From positions 7,783,641 to 7,847,640 of the forward strand of contig NZ_CP036264.1 in the NCBI RefSeq assembly GCF_008035925.1: a DNA stretch of 64,000 bases, given 5' to 3'. Positions 34,379 through 43,498 of the stretch are shown here, one piece after another. Origin of the DNA: Stieleria maiorica (GTDB lineage Bacteria > Planctomycetota > Planctomycetia > Pirellulales > Pirellulaceae). The notes beneath the pieces are model-generated. The model saw nothing but the letters and a program-made list of their open reading frames with translations. It was not told the origin of the DNA and ran no database searches. The translations under genes were made by a program, and so were the position numbers. The number at the start of each line of letters is the position of its first letter. Position 1 is the stretch's first letter.

Positions 34379-34824
34379 TGCGGTTTAGCTTGCGGACGCT
34401 GATGATCGTCACACTCGTGATCGCCGTTGCAGTGGCGGCTGTTGCGGCGTACTGGCGTCATTTTGGCGGGCAGGTCTATTATGCTCGCCGGATCGAGCGG
34501 CAAATCGAAGAACTTCACAGTCGCTGTCCTCCGTCAATGACGACTGCACAGTGGAGTTGCATGGTCGAATGGACGTGTAATTTGCACGGGAACAGTTTGA
34601 TCCCCTTTCAAACCACGCTTGAAGAGATTTCCGAGTTTGAAGCCCGCCTGGAGGAGCGACTCGATAGACCGGTTGATGCGTCGACGATCGAGTGGACTTG
34701 GAATGAGTATGCTGAGGTCTGCGACGGTGGCAAGCAGTACCAGAGGTTTCGCTTGATGGTCAATGAGGAGTTGAGGGCGCATGGTTCGCCCGTGTTGCTG
34801 GAGGCACGCGTGGATTCGCGATGA
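34378..34824 (+). CDS. planctomycete membrane-anchored protein (RFSLRTLM type)
   Basis: A 148-residue protein starting MRFSLRTLMIVTLVIAVAVAAVAAYW, with one N-terminal transmembrane helix and a soluble C-terminal domain (CPPSMTTAQWSCMVEWTCNLHGNSLIPFQ...IEWTWNEYAEVC). It shares its start with the protein at 23365. The ATG shares one base with the stop of the SnoaL-like gene, suggesting an operon. Confidence 0.72.
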   Translation: MRFSLRTLMIVTLVIAVAVAAVAAYWRHFGGQVYYARRIERQIEELHSRCPPSMTTAQWSCMVEWTCNLHGNSLIPFQTTLEEISEFEARLEERLDRPVDASTIEWTWNEYAEVCDGGKQYQRFRLMVNEELRAHGSPVLLEARVDSR

Positions 34825-34900
34825 CTGCTGGTCTGCTTCTGATACACTGTTGAGGGCGATTGGTGGAGATGTCGAATCCGAATCGAAGAGAACGCAAATC

Positions 34901-35548
34901 ATGAAGGTCAACCGAGGCAGGTTCATTTTGTTGACCCTGTTGATCGCGCATTGGGTGGTTCCACAAGCGGTTTCGGCCGATCAGCCGGAACGCGAAACGG
35001 CGACGTTCGGCGGCGGGTGCTACTGGTGCGTGGAGGCGGTGTTTCAACGGATCGAAGGAGTTTCGAATGTCCGCCCGGGATTCATGGGCGGACGAACGAA
35101 GAATCCGACCTACCAACAGGTGCTCACAGGACGGACCGGTCATGTCGAGGTGATTCAATTTGAATACGACCCCGACGTCGTTTCCTACGACACGCTGTTG
35201 CAGGTGTTTTGGCGGACCCACGATCCGACGACGAAGAATCGGCAGGGGCCGGACTTCGGACCGCAATATCGCAGCGTCGTGTTCGCTCACACCGACCAAC
35301 AACGCGAAGTCGCGTCGGAGTACAAGCGGTTATTGAATCGGCAGCAGGCGTTCAAATCACCCATCGTCACGACGATCGAACGCTCTGCCACGTTCTATCC
35401 CACCGATGCGGATCACCAAAATTTCTTCAACCGCAACCGCGACAATCCGTATTGCGAGTCGTACATCGTTCCCAAGCTAAAGAAACTGCAGACGCTGTTT
35501 CCCAGCCAACTGAAACAAGGTGCGGGAACATCCGAGAAAGTCGAATAG
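34901..35548 (+). CDS. msrA: peptide-methionine (S)-S-oxide reductase MsrA, exported
   Basis: From the ATG at 34901 the product has 215 residues. A signal peptide (RFILLTLLIAHWVVPQAVSA) precedes the catalytic GGGCYWC, where Cys40 is the sulfenic-acid cysteine and Cys43 follows. Other family landmarks are GYxGG-like GFMGGRTKNPTYQQV, TGHVEVIQFEYDPDVVSYDTLL, FWRTHDPTTKNRQGPDFGPQYRS and the C-terminal NPYCESYI. It reduces methionine S-sulfoxide in periplasmic or secreted proteins. The frame is open upstream, but the internal ATG places the signal correctly. Confidence 0.95.
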   Translation: MKVNRGRFILLTLLIAHWVVPQAVSADQPERETATFGGGCYWCVEAVFQRIEGVSNVRPGFMGGRTKNPTYQQVLTGRTGHVEVIQFEYDPDVVSYDTLLQVFWRTHDPTTKNRQGPDFGPQYRSVVFAHTDQQREVASEYKRLLNRQQAFKSPIVTTIERSATFYPTDADHQNFFNRNRDNPYCESYIVPKLKKLQTLFPSQLKQGAGTSEKVE

Positions 35549-35565
35549 ACAATAGGAGTTTGCAA

Positions 35566-35868
35566 ATGCGAGAGGAGCGGGTGATTGAAAAGACTCAGTT
35601 TTACGCCACCGTTTCGCTGCGGACGCTGCTTTTGTCCGTCGCTGCGGTCGCGTTGTTCCTTGGACTGAGTGCGACGGACGTGCGAGACTACGGACCGTTT
35701 GCGCCGATGGTCGTGTTCGTCGCAATGATGTCGCTACTGGCACTGACCTGTTGGCTGTTCGCCAGCTTGGCGGATGATGTATGGCGCGATCCCGGCGTGA
35801 CGATTGCGGCGGGATTCTATGGTCTGCTCGGCTATTGCTTTTTGATTGGGATGCTACTGTTGTGCTAG
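35566..35868 (+). CDS. small integral membrane protein, 100 aa
   Basis: Starts at the ATG at 35566, preceded by aggag at 35553-35557. Three hydrophobic segments are visible (LRTLLLSVAAVALFLGLSA, FAPMVVFVAMMSLLALTCWLFA, VTIAAGFYGLLGYCFLIGMLLL). No family is recognised; the SLRTLL start again resembles planctomycete small membrane proteins. Confidence 0.68.
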   Translation: MREERVIEKTQFYATVSLRTLLLSVAAVALFLGLSATDVRDYGPFAPMVVFVAMMSLLALTCWLFASLADDVWRDPGVTIAAGFYGLLGYCFLIGMLLLC

Positions 35869-36006
35869 CATGATCGTGGATCGGCCCCGAACCGATTCGC
35901 GAGAAAGCACGACGACTGTGCACGGTGAAGCAGATCGGAGAAGAGAGGATTCGACATCGCAGCGCACGTTTCTAAAACCCGAGTTCCGTTTCGCCTCGCG
36001 GCGGGA

Positions 36007-36645
36007 TTGTTGGGCATGCTTTTCATTGCATTCTCGTTCTACCGAGTGCTCGGTGGGGCGGCGGGCTGGATTGAGTTTATCACCGCGATCGTCGCTGGGC
36101 TGATTGGCGTGCAGTTCGTCTATTCCGGGTTGACCGGGCGGTGGACGTCGTTGTTTGAACGCTTGAATCGTGATCTAGAGGAACGAACTCCCGGAAACTT
36201 TTTAGTGGTTGATCCGGTGTCGTGTGAAGTTTCCGAAACCAACGTTGGCCGTGCGTCTGGATCGCCAATGCAAGCCGTCAATCCTTATGCGCCACCGAGT
36301 GACCTGGATGCGACCTTGATCGCTGACGGGACACCGAATGGCGAAGCAACATTGCAGGTTCTGACGCAGCAGTTTTTGGACGGTCACCGGTTCATTCACT
36401 ATGGCGTCGTGTTTTTCCTTGATCCCGGCGACGACGCGTCCATCCATGCGGCTCTTCCGCTTGTTTCGCAGCGTCAGGTCGATGCGCGTCGAAACGTCGA
36501 CGAAGCAATTCGTGTGCTGCCCGAGTTTTTGGATTCACTGCCCGCTGTGAGACAATCGGTCGTTGGGCGGAACCTGGTGATTCGAATGGTCAAATCTTAT
36601 GAACGATTCGATCAGGAGGTTGCCGAGCGCGTGGTGGTTCCTTAA
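36007..36645 (+). CDS. membrane protein with NPYAPP motif
   Basis: A 212-residue protein. The first ~45 residues have two membrane segments (MLGMLFIAFSFYRVLGG and FITAIVAGLIGVQFVYSGL), then a linker with AVNPYAPPSDLD and a C-terminal domain resembling PrsW/TerD-like soluble sequence without clear identity. A TTG codon two to three residues upstream could also start translation. The stop overlaps that of the convergent tssM-like gene by a few bases. Confidence 0.62.
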   Translation: MLGMLFIAFSFYRVLGGAAGWIEFITAIVAGLIGVQFVYSGLTGRWTSLFERLNRDLEERTPGNFLVVDPVSCEVSETNVGRASGSPMQAVNPYAPPSDLDATLIADGTPNGEATLQVLTQQFLDGHRFIHYGVVFFLDPGDDASIHAALPLVSQRQVDARRNVDEAIRVLPEFLDSLPAVRQSVVGRNLVIRMVKSYERFDQEVAERVVVP

Positions 36646-38759
36646 TCAACGACAAAGTTCTGCACGACCAGCAGGGCGGTCAGCAAGAGTGCGATGATCC
36701 ATCCGAGGATGGTAAAGGTGGTCAGCAGGTGTTGTTTGCGGCGCGATGCGGGCGTCCACTGGACCTTGGATTGTTCGTCGACCAATTTGTCTTTGAATAC
36801 GCCCCGGACGAACGCGGGTTGCCCGGTGAGCGCCCCGCTGGCCGCGAAATAACAGCCGCTGAAGAAGAATGAATCGTCGTTGTCGCCGTCGAGGTCTTGC
36901 TCGCTCGACTCGCACCCGAACGCTTGACCGAGCACGATGCGGAGTCGCGGTTTGAGTTCGTGCCGGATCTTGCAGGTGAGCGCGTACAGCTTGCGGTTGC
37001 CGCGTTGTTGGGCCAGCCCGTCTTCGCGGCTGAACAATCGGTAGACCCAGTCTTCGAAGGCGTCACACAAGCGGTCGCTGTGGGTGTTCAATTCATCCGG
37101 CGTCGGACGGCTGCGCAGGTCAAAACGTCCTCCCAATCGTCGCGACAGCAATCCCGACTGCAGCCGACGAACGAGTTCGGTGAACCCCTTGTCTTGTTCC
37201 AGGCCGACAAGCACGGCGGTGACCGGAGATCGAACGCCCAGTGTTTGCTGGATCGTTTCGACATCATTGCGGGCCGATTGGGCGATCGCCGAAAGTTGCA
37301 GCGGGCCGACGCGTGACAGTTCGAACGGAATCAGCGTCACCGCGCCATTGATGCCGCACATCGGCCGCCGCGCCCGCTTGAGCAACTTGCAAACATAACG
37401 CAGCCGCGGGATTTGATCGGAGGTATCGAGCGATGCGGGAAGGGCAATCTTTTTGTGACCGCCACCGCCGGGTAGGGCCAGCGGGGCAGCGGAGCTCGTC
37501 AGCGGCTGAGTGGGGCGTGCCGGACCGGTTGATGCCTTTACGTCGTCATTTCGTTGCGGAGTTGAATCTGAAGCCTGACTAGGTCGCCCCAGCGAACGGG
37601 GCTGTGTCGTCGTTGCTTGCGTCGTGTCCGCAGTGGCGGCGCGAGTGGGCGAGCCGGTCGGTTGGGCAGGTGCAGAAGGCTGGCTGGGCGGGTATTGGTC
37701 AAATGAAATCGTGCCTTCGTACCGCGGTGCCGGCCGCAGGGCATCCCCGGCCGCTCCGCCAGACGCGGGAGGCGTCGATTGGGGGCGCGGCGATTCGGCG
37801 CGTGGTGTTTCAGAGCGCGGTTGCGGCCTGGGTGCCGGCACGTCAAACGCGGACGCTCGCGGCATTGCAGCCGTTTCACGCGGCGGGCCCGATTGCGGCG
37901 ACGAATCGAGGGCGTGCTGCCCGATGGTGCCCAGGTAGGGTTGCGGTTGCGATGGTTGTGGACCCGGCGGCGTGGATTGTGGTGCCGGACGCATCGCGGA
38001 TTCTTTCTTCAGCGGCGTCGGCTTTGACGCGCCCGCCGGTGCGGGAGCTGTCCCTGGGGTGGCGCGTTCGATCTTTTGAATCCCGTTCAGACCGGTTGCC
38101 GCACCAGGCACTGCGGAGGGAGGGCTGCTGCCCGCAGAACTCGCCCCGCCGGCTGCCCCGCTGATTCCGCGGCGCGCGATGCGGCCAGGCGCGACGTTCA
38201 TTGATGATGGCGACCAACGCCCCATCAGCGCGCTCAACGAACTGGCACCGGGACAGAACAAATAGATCGCGTCGCTGCTCATGTACCACTGCAACGCATG
38301 GCTGACACCCGAGGCGTCGGGAACGCCGTGCACCGACAATTCGGTGTCCAGGGCTTCCATCAACCCCTGTTCGGTTTCATTGCCGGCCGATCCGAGGATC
38401 AAGAAGATTGGGTAGTCCGACGGAGAAACGCCCTTGGCCCGAAGCGCGTCGATCCCGGCTTCCCAGGCCCGGTCGATATCCGGAAACTCGCCTTCGATCA
38501 CTTGGTTCCAGCGTCGGATGCCCCAGTAGAGCACCAGTGGGATCAGGATCACCAGTGCGAATTCGATCGCGATGTGGAGCGGCGACACCGCATGGATCAA
38601 ACGAACGCTCTGGGACCCGAATAGGCGAAAGATCCAAACGACGATCAGGATGACGACCAGCGCCAGTGCCGTCACCGTCGCCGATTTTCCGGCCAGCGTC
38701 GTGGGCAAAAAACGACGGTGCAGCGGGAGCTTTTTTTCGGGCGACGGTTCGTTGGACAT
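36642..38759 (-). CDS. short TssM/IcmF-like T6SS membrane protein lacking P-loop lysine
   Basis: From the ATG at 38759 the product has 705 residues. Two N-terminal transmembrane helices (about 30-50 and 65-86) and one C-terminal helix bracket a cytoplasmic region. At about 120-140 DYPIFLILGSAGNETEQGLMEAL occupies the place of the TssM nucleotide-binding loop but lacks the GKS/T lysine. A Pro/Ala/Ser-rich linker of about 250 residues follows, then a conserved part (RRPMCGINGAVTLIPFELS...QQTLGVRSPVTAVLVGLEQDKGF) matching the IcmF N-terminal region. The long periplasmic C-terminal domain of normal TssM (about 1100 residues) is missing. Last gene of the minus-strand T6SS operon. Confidence 0.8.
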   Translation of the reverse strand: MSNEPSPEKKLPLHRRFLPTTLAGKSATVTALALVVILIVVWIFRLFGSQSVRLIHAVSPLHIAIEFALVILIPLVLYWGIRRWNQVIEGEFPDIDRAWEAGIDALRAKGVSPSDYPIFLILGSAGNETEQGLMEALDTELSVHGVPDASGVSHALQWYMSSDAIYLFCPGASSLSALMGRWSPSSMNVAPGRIARRGISGAAGGASSAGSSPPSAVPGAATGLNGIQKIERATPGTAPAPAGASKPTPLKKESAMRPAPQSTPPGPQPSQPQPYLGTIGQHALDSSPQSGPPRETAAMPRASAFDVPAPRPQPRSETPRAESPRPQSTPPASGGAAGDALRPAPRYEGTISFDQYPPSQPSAPAQPTGSPTRAATADTTQATTTQPRSLGRPSQASDSTPQRNDDVKASTGPARPTQPLTSSAAPLALPGGGGHKKIALPASLDTSDQIPRLRYVCKLLKRARRPMCGINGAVTLIPFELSRVGPLQLSAIAQSARNDVETIQQTLGVRSPVTAVLVGLEQDKGFTELVRRLQSGLLSRRLGGRFDLRSRPTPDELNTHSDRLCDAFEDWVYRLFSREDGLAQQRGNRKLYALTCKIRHELKPRLRIVLGQAFGCESSEQDLDGDNDDSFFFSGCYFAASGALTGQPAFVRGVFKDKLVDEQSKVQWTPASRRKQHLLTTFTILGWIIALLLTALLVVQNFVVD

Positions 38760-38795
38760 GATCACTATCGTTAGCGGTCACCGTGACGTCGGTCA

Positions 38796-39446
38796 TCAGG
38801 TGTGGAAGAAGGAAAGGGCAAGCAGTCCGGCCAGTAGGATGGTCAGCAGCCACGGCCAAACGAGTCGGGCGCGGGTCCAGTGCGGAACCGCAGGCACCAG
38901 GTTTCGTTCGCACTCTTGGCCAGCGGTGGAATCGTTCCAACGTTGTCGCGCCTGAGAGACGGCATTGCCGTATTCGGCGGCCCAGGACGGCAGGTCCGTC
39001 GCCAATCCGTATTTGTCGATCAGCATCCGATTCAATTTTGGATCGCGATACAGGCCTCGAAAACCCAGCATCACGCAAACATAAATCAGTTGCAGTGCGT
39101 CATCGGAACCGGAATTCAGTGCCGTCGTCGCGTTGACGTAATACAAGTCGTTACAGCGTCTGGAATTGAACAACGTCCATTCCAACACGTTGTCGCGCCA
39201 CCAGTGTTGTCCGGACCAGATGTGCGCATCGACCAGCATTTCGTCGATCCACGTGGCCAGCGCGTACTTGGCCAAATCCCAATCCTGGGTGTGTCCGGCA
39301 AGCCGGTGGTCGGCTTGTTGCAATAACCCTTCCAGCGTCCGTTTCTCCTCCGCCGGAGCGATTTCCGCTCCCGCATCGATTCGCTCCATCAGAGAAAACG
39401 CGTGAATCAGAATCGGATCGATGGCGTCGGCAAATCTGGGCGTCAT
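38796..39446 (-). CDS. tssL: TssL/DotU T6SS inner-membrane protein
   Basis: A 216-residue protein of the DotU family: the cytoplasmic hook domain (DPILIHAFSLMERIDAG...KYALATWIDEMLVDAHIWSGQHWWRDNVLEWTLFN...LQLIYVCVMLGFRGLYRD) ends in one C-terminal transmembrane helix (LVWPWLLTILLAGLLALSFF). No C-terminal OmpA domain is fused. It forms the membrane complex with TssM and contacts the baseplate. It lies 3 bases from the end of tssK and about 36 bases before the tssM-like gene. Confidence 0.93.
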   Translation of the reverse strand: MTPRFADAIDPILIHAFSLMERIDAGAEIAPAEEKRTLEGLLQQADHRLAGHTQDWDLAKYALATWIDEMLVDAHIWSGQHWWRDNVLEWTLFNSRRCNDLYYVNATTALNSGSDDALQLIYVCVMLGFRGLYRDPKLNRMLIDKYGLATDLPSWAAEYGNAVSQARQRWNDSTAGQECERNLVPAVPHWTRARLVWPWLLTILLAGLLALSFFHT

Positions 39447-39449
39447 GAC

Positions 39450-40880
39450 TTACGTGCGGATGGCGAATAGGGCGAATCGGAGTCGGGCGCGATTGCCGTC
39501 CGGGGTCACGACATCCAAATGCCTTGCACCGGTCAGTTCGTCATAGTTTCGCACTCGCATCGCAACGGTTTGCGTGCGGCGAATCTCCGGCCATGCGGGC
39601 GAGTCGTACTCGTCTTGCGAAACCTTGTAATACGTCCAGTACTGACGCGACGGCAGGTCGGGGATCGTTGTCGACACGATCTCGCGGCCCAGGCCGTTCT
39701 GGCGGACGTGGAAAAAATTCTCGACCTGATCGGCGCTGGCGAACACCCAGTACCATTCCGGTGATCGTTCCAACAGCTCGCGCAAATTCGATTCGCTCGC
39801 CCCGCCGCGTTCGACTCCCAGGTACCACTCCCAGTCCGGGTCGAACCATTCCGGTCCCAACCGAGCCTGCATCATCGATCCGTGGCCTTCGAAATTGGCG
39901 CGCAGGTATTCGTCGAACTGGGTGGCGTACAGGATGCCCAGGATCTTTTCGCGGATATCGGCGAAGATGAAGCCCAAGTTGTCGTGGTCGTACGGTTCGA
40001 CTTCGATCGCACGACGTTCGGGGCCGAAGATTGACAGACGGCCCAGGATTCGAGCCAGTTCCATGTAGGCGTCGAACGGGTGCACGCCCAACGCGGGACC
40101 CATCACGTCCAATGTGCTGTAGGCTTCGTTCAAACGGTCCAGCATCGAAACGCGTCCCGAGTCGGCCGGTTCCAGACTGTGTCGACCGACACTTAACTGA
40201 CGCACCGGTTCGCTAAGCGTGTCCATGTTTCCGCTCAGCACGTCGCGGATCCCTTGGATGTAATGTCGACGCAGGTAGTGCCAGGAGTGGGTCGCCAGGA
40301 TCGGTGGGATGTAGTTCTCGTCGATCACCGGTTGGACTTCGCGTTCGCTGGCGCTGCGGACGCGGGCGATCGGCAACACTTCGTATCCGGCGGTGTCGCT
40401 GCCCACGATCAGTTTCAAGTTCAGCCGGCGGAATTCGATCGGTTGCCCACTGTCTTGCCCGTTTTCATCGGGAACCGTCGATTGGGTGCGTGTGAAACGC
40501 GCGAATCCGTTGGTCGCATCGCTCGTGACGTTTTCACCGCCCAGGTTCAATTTGGGCACGCCGACGTAGATCATCAGCGAGGTTTCCGACTCGCCGGCCG
40601 GCTGGGCGTCGAAGGCCGCTTTCAGATCGACCTCAAGCTCCTGGCCGGCATCCAAGCGAATCAACGTTCCATCGCGGAGGCGGGCGTCCAGTTCTTCGAC
40701 CCGGAAATGCCCGCTCGCCAACGCGTCTTTACTGTATTGGAAGGCGTGCAGACCATATCCATAGGGATGATCCCAGCTTTCGGACGTGTGCGACAGTTCC
40801 AACCAATGTCGATCGGCTGCCTGGAGATGGTGTGGCCGTACGAACAGCCCTTGGTACCAATGCACGCGTGGATTCTTCAT
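39450..40880 (-). CDS. tssK: TssK T6SS baseplate protein
   Basis: A 476-residue protein with the TssK opening VHWYQGLFVRPHHLQAADRHW (W-x-x-G-x-F-x-x-P-x-H-x-Q), the middle segment PIARVRSASEREVQPVIDENYIPPIL and a C-terminal receptor domain ending LPSRQYWTYYKVSQDEYDSPAWPEI. It links the baseplate to the TssL/TssM membrane complex. It is the first gene of the minus-strand operon and diverges from the plus-strand T6SS genes. Confidence 0.94.
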   Translation of the reverse strand: MKNPRVHWYQGLFVRPHHLQAADRHWLELSHTSESWDHPYGYGLHAFQYSKDALASGHFRVEELDARLRDGTLIRLDAGQELEVDLKAAFDAQPAGESETSLMIYVGVPKLNLGGENVTSDATNGFARFTRTQSTVPDENGQDSGQPIEFRRLNLKLIVGSDTAGYEVLPIARVRSASEREVQPVIDENYIPPILATHSWHYLRRHYIQGIRDVLSGNMDTLSEPVRQLSVGRHSLEPADSGRVSMLDRLNEAYSTLDVMGPALGVHPFDAYMELARILGRLSIFGPERRAIEVEPYDHDNLGFIFADIREKILGILYATQFDEYLRANFEGHGSMMQARLGPEWFDPDWEWYLGVERGGASESNLRELLERSPEWYWVFASADQVENFFHVRQNGLGREIVSTTIPDLPSRQYWTYYKVSQDEYDSPAWPEIRRTQTVAMRVRNYDELTGARHLDVVTPDGNRARLRFALFAIRT

Positions 40881-41427
40881 ACGACGGTCACGCCTCTGTT
40901 CATCATCAAGTCGACCCTTTGCTGTCTAAATTCTCGCGGCCCGCCCATTATGCGCGTCTGCCGGCGGATCTCCTACAGCAGTCATCGTCATGTCAATCCC
41001 GCAAAACCACCCCGAATTCTGTAGCCGGCGTTCATTGCATCGGACGTGAAACTGCGGTGGTCCGTTCGTGGGCCATCATTTCCGGCTTTCGACCGGCGTG
41101 TTGATTCAGTCGAAACGAAAAACCCGACGGTCAGCCGATGGGCGCTAGCCCCGGTTGTGTGGCGGCAGAACCCGCGGCCAGCGCCGTGCGGCTGATTAAA
41201 TCAACAAACCCCGACCGGGGCGTCATCGGCATCCGCCCGCCGAATATCCGTATCCGCACGCAAGTCGGGCGGGAAATGAAACGGACGGACGCTAATAACC
41301 GACAAATCTTACCCAATTCTCATGACCGTAAGGATCTGAACGGTCGATAAATCGACAGAGACCAGCAGTGGCGAACAATCCTGTCGATGGATTGCACCGC
41401 CGCGTTGGCCGGTCCGTGCTGTGACTC
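40881..41427. promoter_or_regulatory. divergent region of the T6SS locus
   Basis: A 547-base stretch between tssK and the plus-strand outer-membrane-type gene. No gene-like frame is convincing on either strand. It probably contains promoters for both arms. Small inverted elements such as cccgaccgggg near 41210 are present; no known operator was recognised. Confidence 0.4.
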
Positions 41428-42915
41428 TTGCTCGCGTATCCTCCAGAGACTTCAACGATTTCAGTGACGATTCCTCGGCATGTCACGTTGCGTCCCCTGA
41501 TTGGGCTGCTGTTCGGGTTCGCCGTCGGTGCGTTCGGTTCGGTGTCGGCTCAGGATCCGCCGGTGCCGACGAATCAGCGCGTGATGTCTGCCGAGGCTCC
41601 GTTCTCGTGGACCATCGACGATCCGCAGCCGATCGAAGGCCTGTTGCTGCCCGGTGGTGTCGCGGTGGGCGAGACCGTTGTGGCTGAGATGGATCCGGAG
41701 GCAAGCACGAACGCGCCGGCGCCTCTCGCATCGCAACCGACGTATGTCGCCGATGCCCCGCGGCCAAGGATTTTGTTTCAACCGGCCGTCCCGACCTGGG
41801 ACCCCGCTGCGGGAACGATCCTGAAACCGACGGTGCACTTGGCGGATGATCCCGCCGCGGAGATTTTGCCGACACCCGCGCCCTCGTTTTCAGAGCAGAT
41901 CCCGTCGGCGATTCCCGACACAAGCGACCGCATCCCGATCACCGAGGATCTTCAGCCCGATCGCGTTTGGGTGCCCGCCGGTGCGAGCGAGCGATTCGAA
42001 GCGTTTCGCAATCGCCGCCGAAAACCGCTGGCAAACCTGTTCGACAACGCCGTTCGTGCGATGCGCAGCCAAAGCGGCCGCGATCTTGGCGTCGGTGTCG
42101 AGCGATTGCCGTTCGCATTGTTTGAGATCGACGCGTCGCAACCGTCGAATAACTTTCGCGTGCGATTCGAATCGGCAAGCGACTGGGAATTCGCCGATCG
42201 CGTGGAATACTTTTGGTCACGGATCGGAAAGAAGGGGCCGGAGTTTGCCAATCCGTTGACCTTCGAGCCGTCGGTCGATTACCAGGACATCCGTTTGTCG
42301 TTCGAAGTCGGTGGCAAGAAGTTTTCGGCGACCACTGAAATCCCGCTGCGATTCATCGATCCCACCATTCTGAGCAATACAGGGGGAATGGGGGATATGG
42401 TGCTGACGACCAAAACCGTGATGATCGACGGTGATTCGTTGCAGCTGACACAGGTCTTGCGCAACCAGTTGCCCACCGGATCGGCCAAACGCGGACTCGG
42501 CAACGGTCACGTGTCGATGGAGCCTGGGTTTGTTGCTCGCTATAAGTGGAGTGATCGAACGCTGATCCACAACGAGTTAAAGCTTTGGTTTCCGATCGGC
42601 GGTGAACCGGGATTCTCGGGACCAGTATTAAGATACGGTATGGGTTTTGCTAACGTTTTGTATGACAGTGACACCTTCGCCATTCTTCCGACCTTTGAGA
42701 TTGTCGGCTGGTCGATCTTAACCGGCCAGAAATCAGTCGGTGCGGTCAACCCTCAAAGCATCGACGGCGAGAACATCATCAATCTATACCCCGGCGTGCG
42801 ATTTGTGAGCGACAGACGGCGGCTGTTCGAAGTGGGGATCAGCGGCGGGGCCAGCGTGACCGAGCGGCATTGGTACCGCAGCGTGTTGCGGTTGGATCTG
42901 CGTTGGACGTTCTAG
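41428..42915 (+). CDS. exported outer-membrane-type protein in the T6SS locus
   Basis: A 495-residue protein with a hydrophobic signal (LIGLLFGFAVGAFGSVSAQDPP). The first ~170 residues after it are Pro/Ala-rich and probably disordered. The C-terminal ~280 residues have alternating strands ending in aromatic residues (FVARYKWSDRTLIHNELKLWFPIGG, RHWYRSVLRLDLRWTF) with a terminal Phe, as in outer-membrane beta barrels. Start uncertain: TTG 41428 or GTG 41464. A role in the T6SS is unproven; it could provide the outer-membrane contact that a TssJ-less system would need. Confidence 0.7.
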   Translation: MLAYPPETSTISVTIPRHVTLRPLIGLLFGFAVGAFGSVSAQDPPVPTNQRVMSAEAPFSWTIDDPQPIEGLLLPGGVAVGETVVAEMDPEASTNAPAPLASQPTYVADAPRPRILFQPAVPTWDPAAGTILKPTVHLADDPAAEILPTPAPSFSEQIPSAIPDTSDRIPITEDLQPDRVWVPAGASERFEAFRNRRRKPLANLFDNAVRAMRSQSGRDLGVGVERLPFALFEIDASQPSNNFRVRFESASDWEFADRVEYFWSRIGKKGPEFANPLTFEPSVDYQDIRLSFEVGGKKFSATTEIPLRFIDPTILSNTGGMGDMVLTTKTVMIDGDSLQLTQVLRNQLPTGSAKRGLGNGHVSMEPGFVARYKWSDRTLIHNELKLWFPIGGEPGFSGPVLRYGMGFANVLYDSDTFAILPTFEIVGWSILTGQKSVGAVNPQSIDGENIINLYPGVRFVSDRRRLFEVGISGGASVTERHWYRSVLRLDLRWTF

Positions 42916-42951
42916 TCTTCCGCCGCAGCTTCGTTTTCGATTGGTTCGGAC

Positions 42952-43030
42952 AGTCGCCGTCCTCTCCGAGGTCGGCGCGGGCCAAAGCTTCGCTTTTACG
43001 CGCACGTCGAGTTCGGAGAGGACGGCGACT
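42952..43030. repeat. inverted repeat, first copy
   Basis: Arms agtcgccgtcctctccga (42952-42969) and tcggagaggacggcgact (43013-43030) are exact reverse complements. A second, slightly decayed copy lies at 63358-63434, near the right end of the T6SS locus. Confidence 0.85.
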
Positions 43031-43498
43031 TTCGGAACGCATCGATTTGCGAAAAGGGGGCCGGGATGAATGGCCCACAGGTTGCATCGCAAGGACAAGC
43101 ATCATCGACCGGCGGAGAGAATCTGGGGGACGACCGACGCGCTGTGACTCAAGCCGATGGCATAAGTGCGCCGAAGGAAGAGCTTCAAGAGCAGCACGGT
43201 GCAGGAACCAGGTTCGCGCGACAAATTTTTTCCACCCGCCCCACATTGACGACTGTAGGAATTGTATCTTGAACGGTATCACCGGTGTTTTCCGTCCATC
43301 CGACCGTGGTGGGGTAAATCGTGGCAGCCAAAATTCCTTGTCGACGACGACATCGCTATCGATGTTCTAGGGTTCCCAAGACCAACGTTCAACGCTTTTT
43401 GCGATTGACCCTCTCTCGCGACGTGGCGGCGTCGTTCGGCACCACCTCTGGTGCAGTTTTATTCCATCTCATTCGCTTTCCGGAAACTTGATACGCTG
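43031..43498. other. upstream region of tssA, no gene
   Basis: About 470 bases without a gene-like frame. It separates the repeat from the main T6SS structural operon and probably contains its promoter. Confidence 0.4.
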
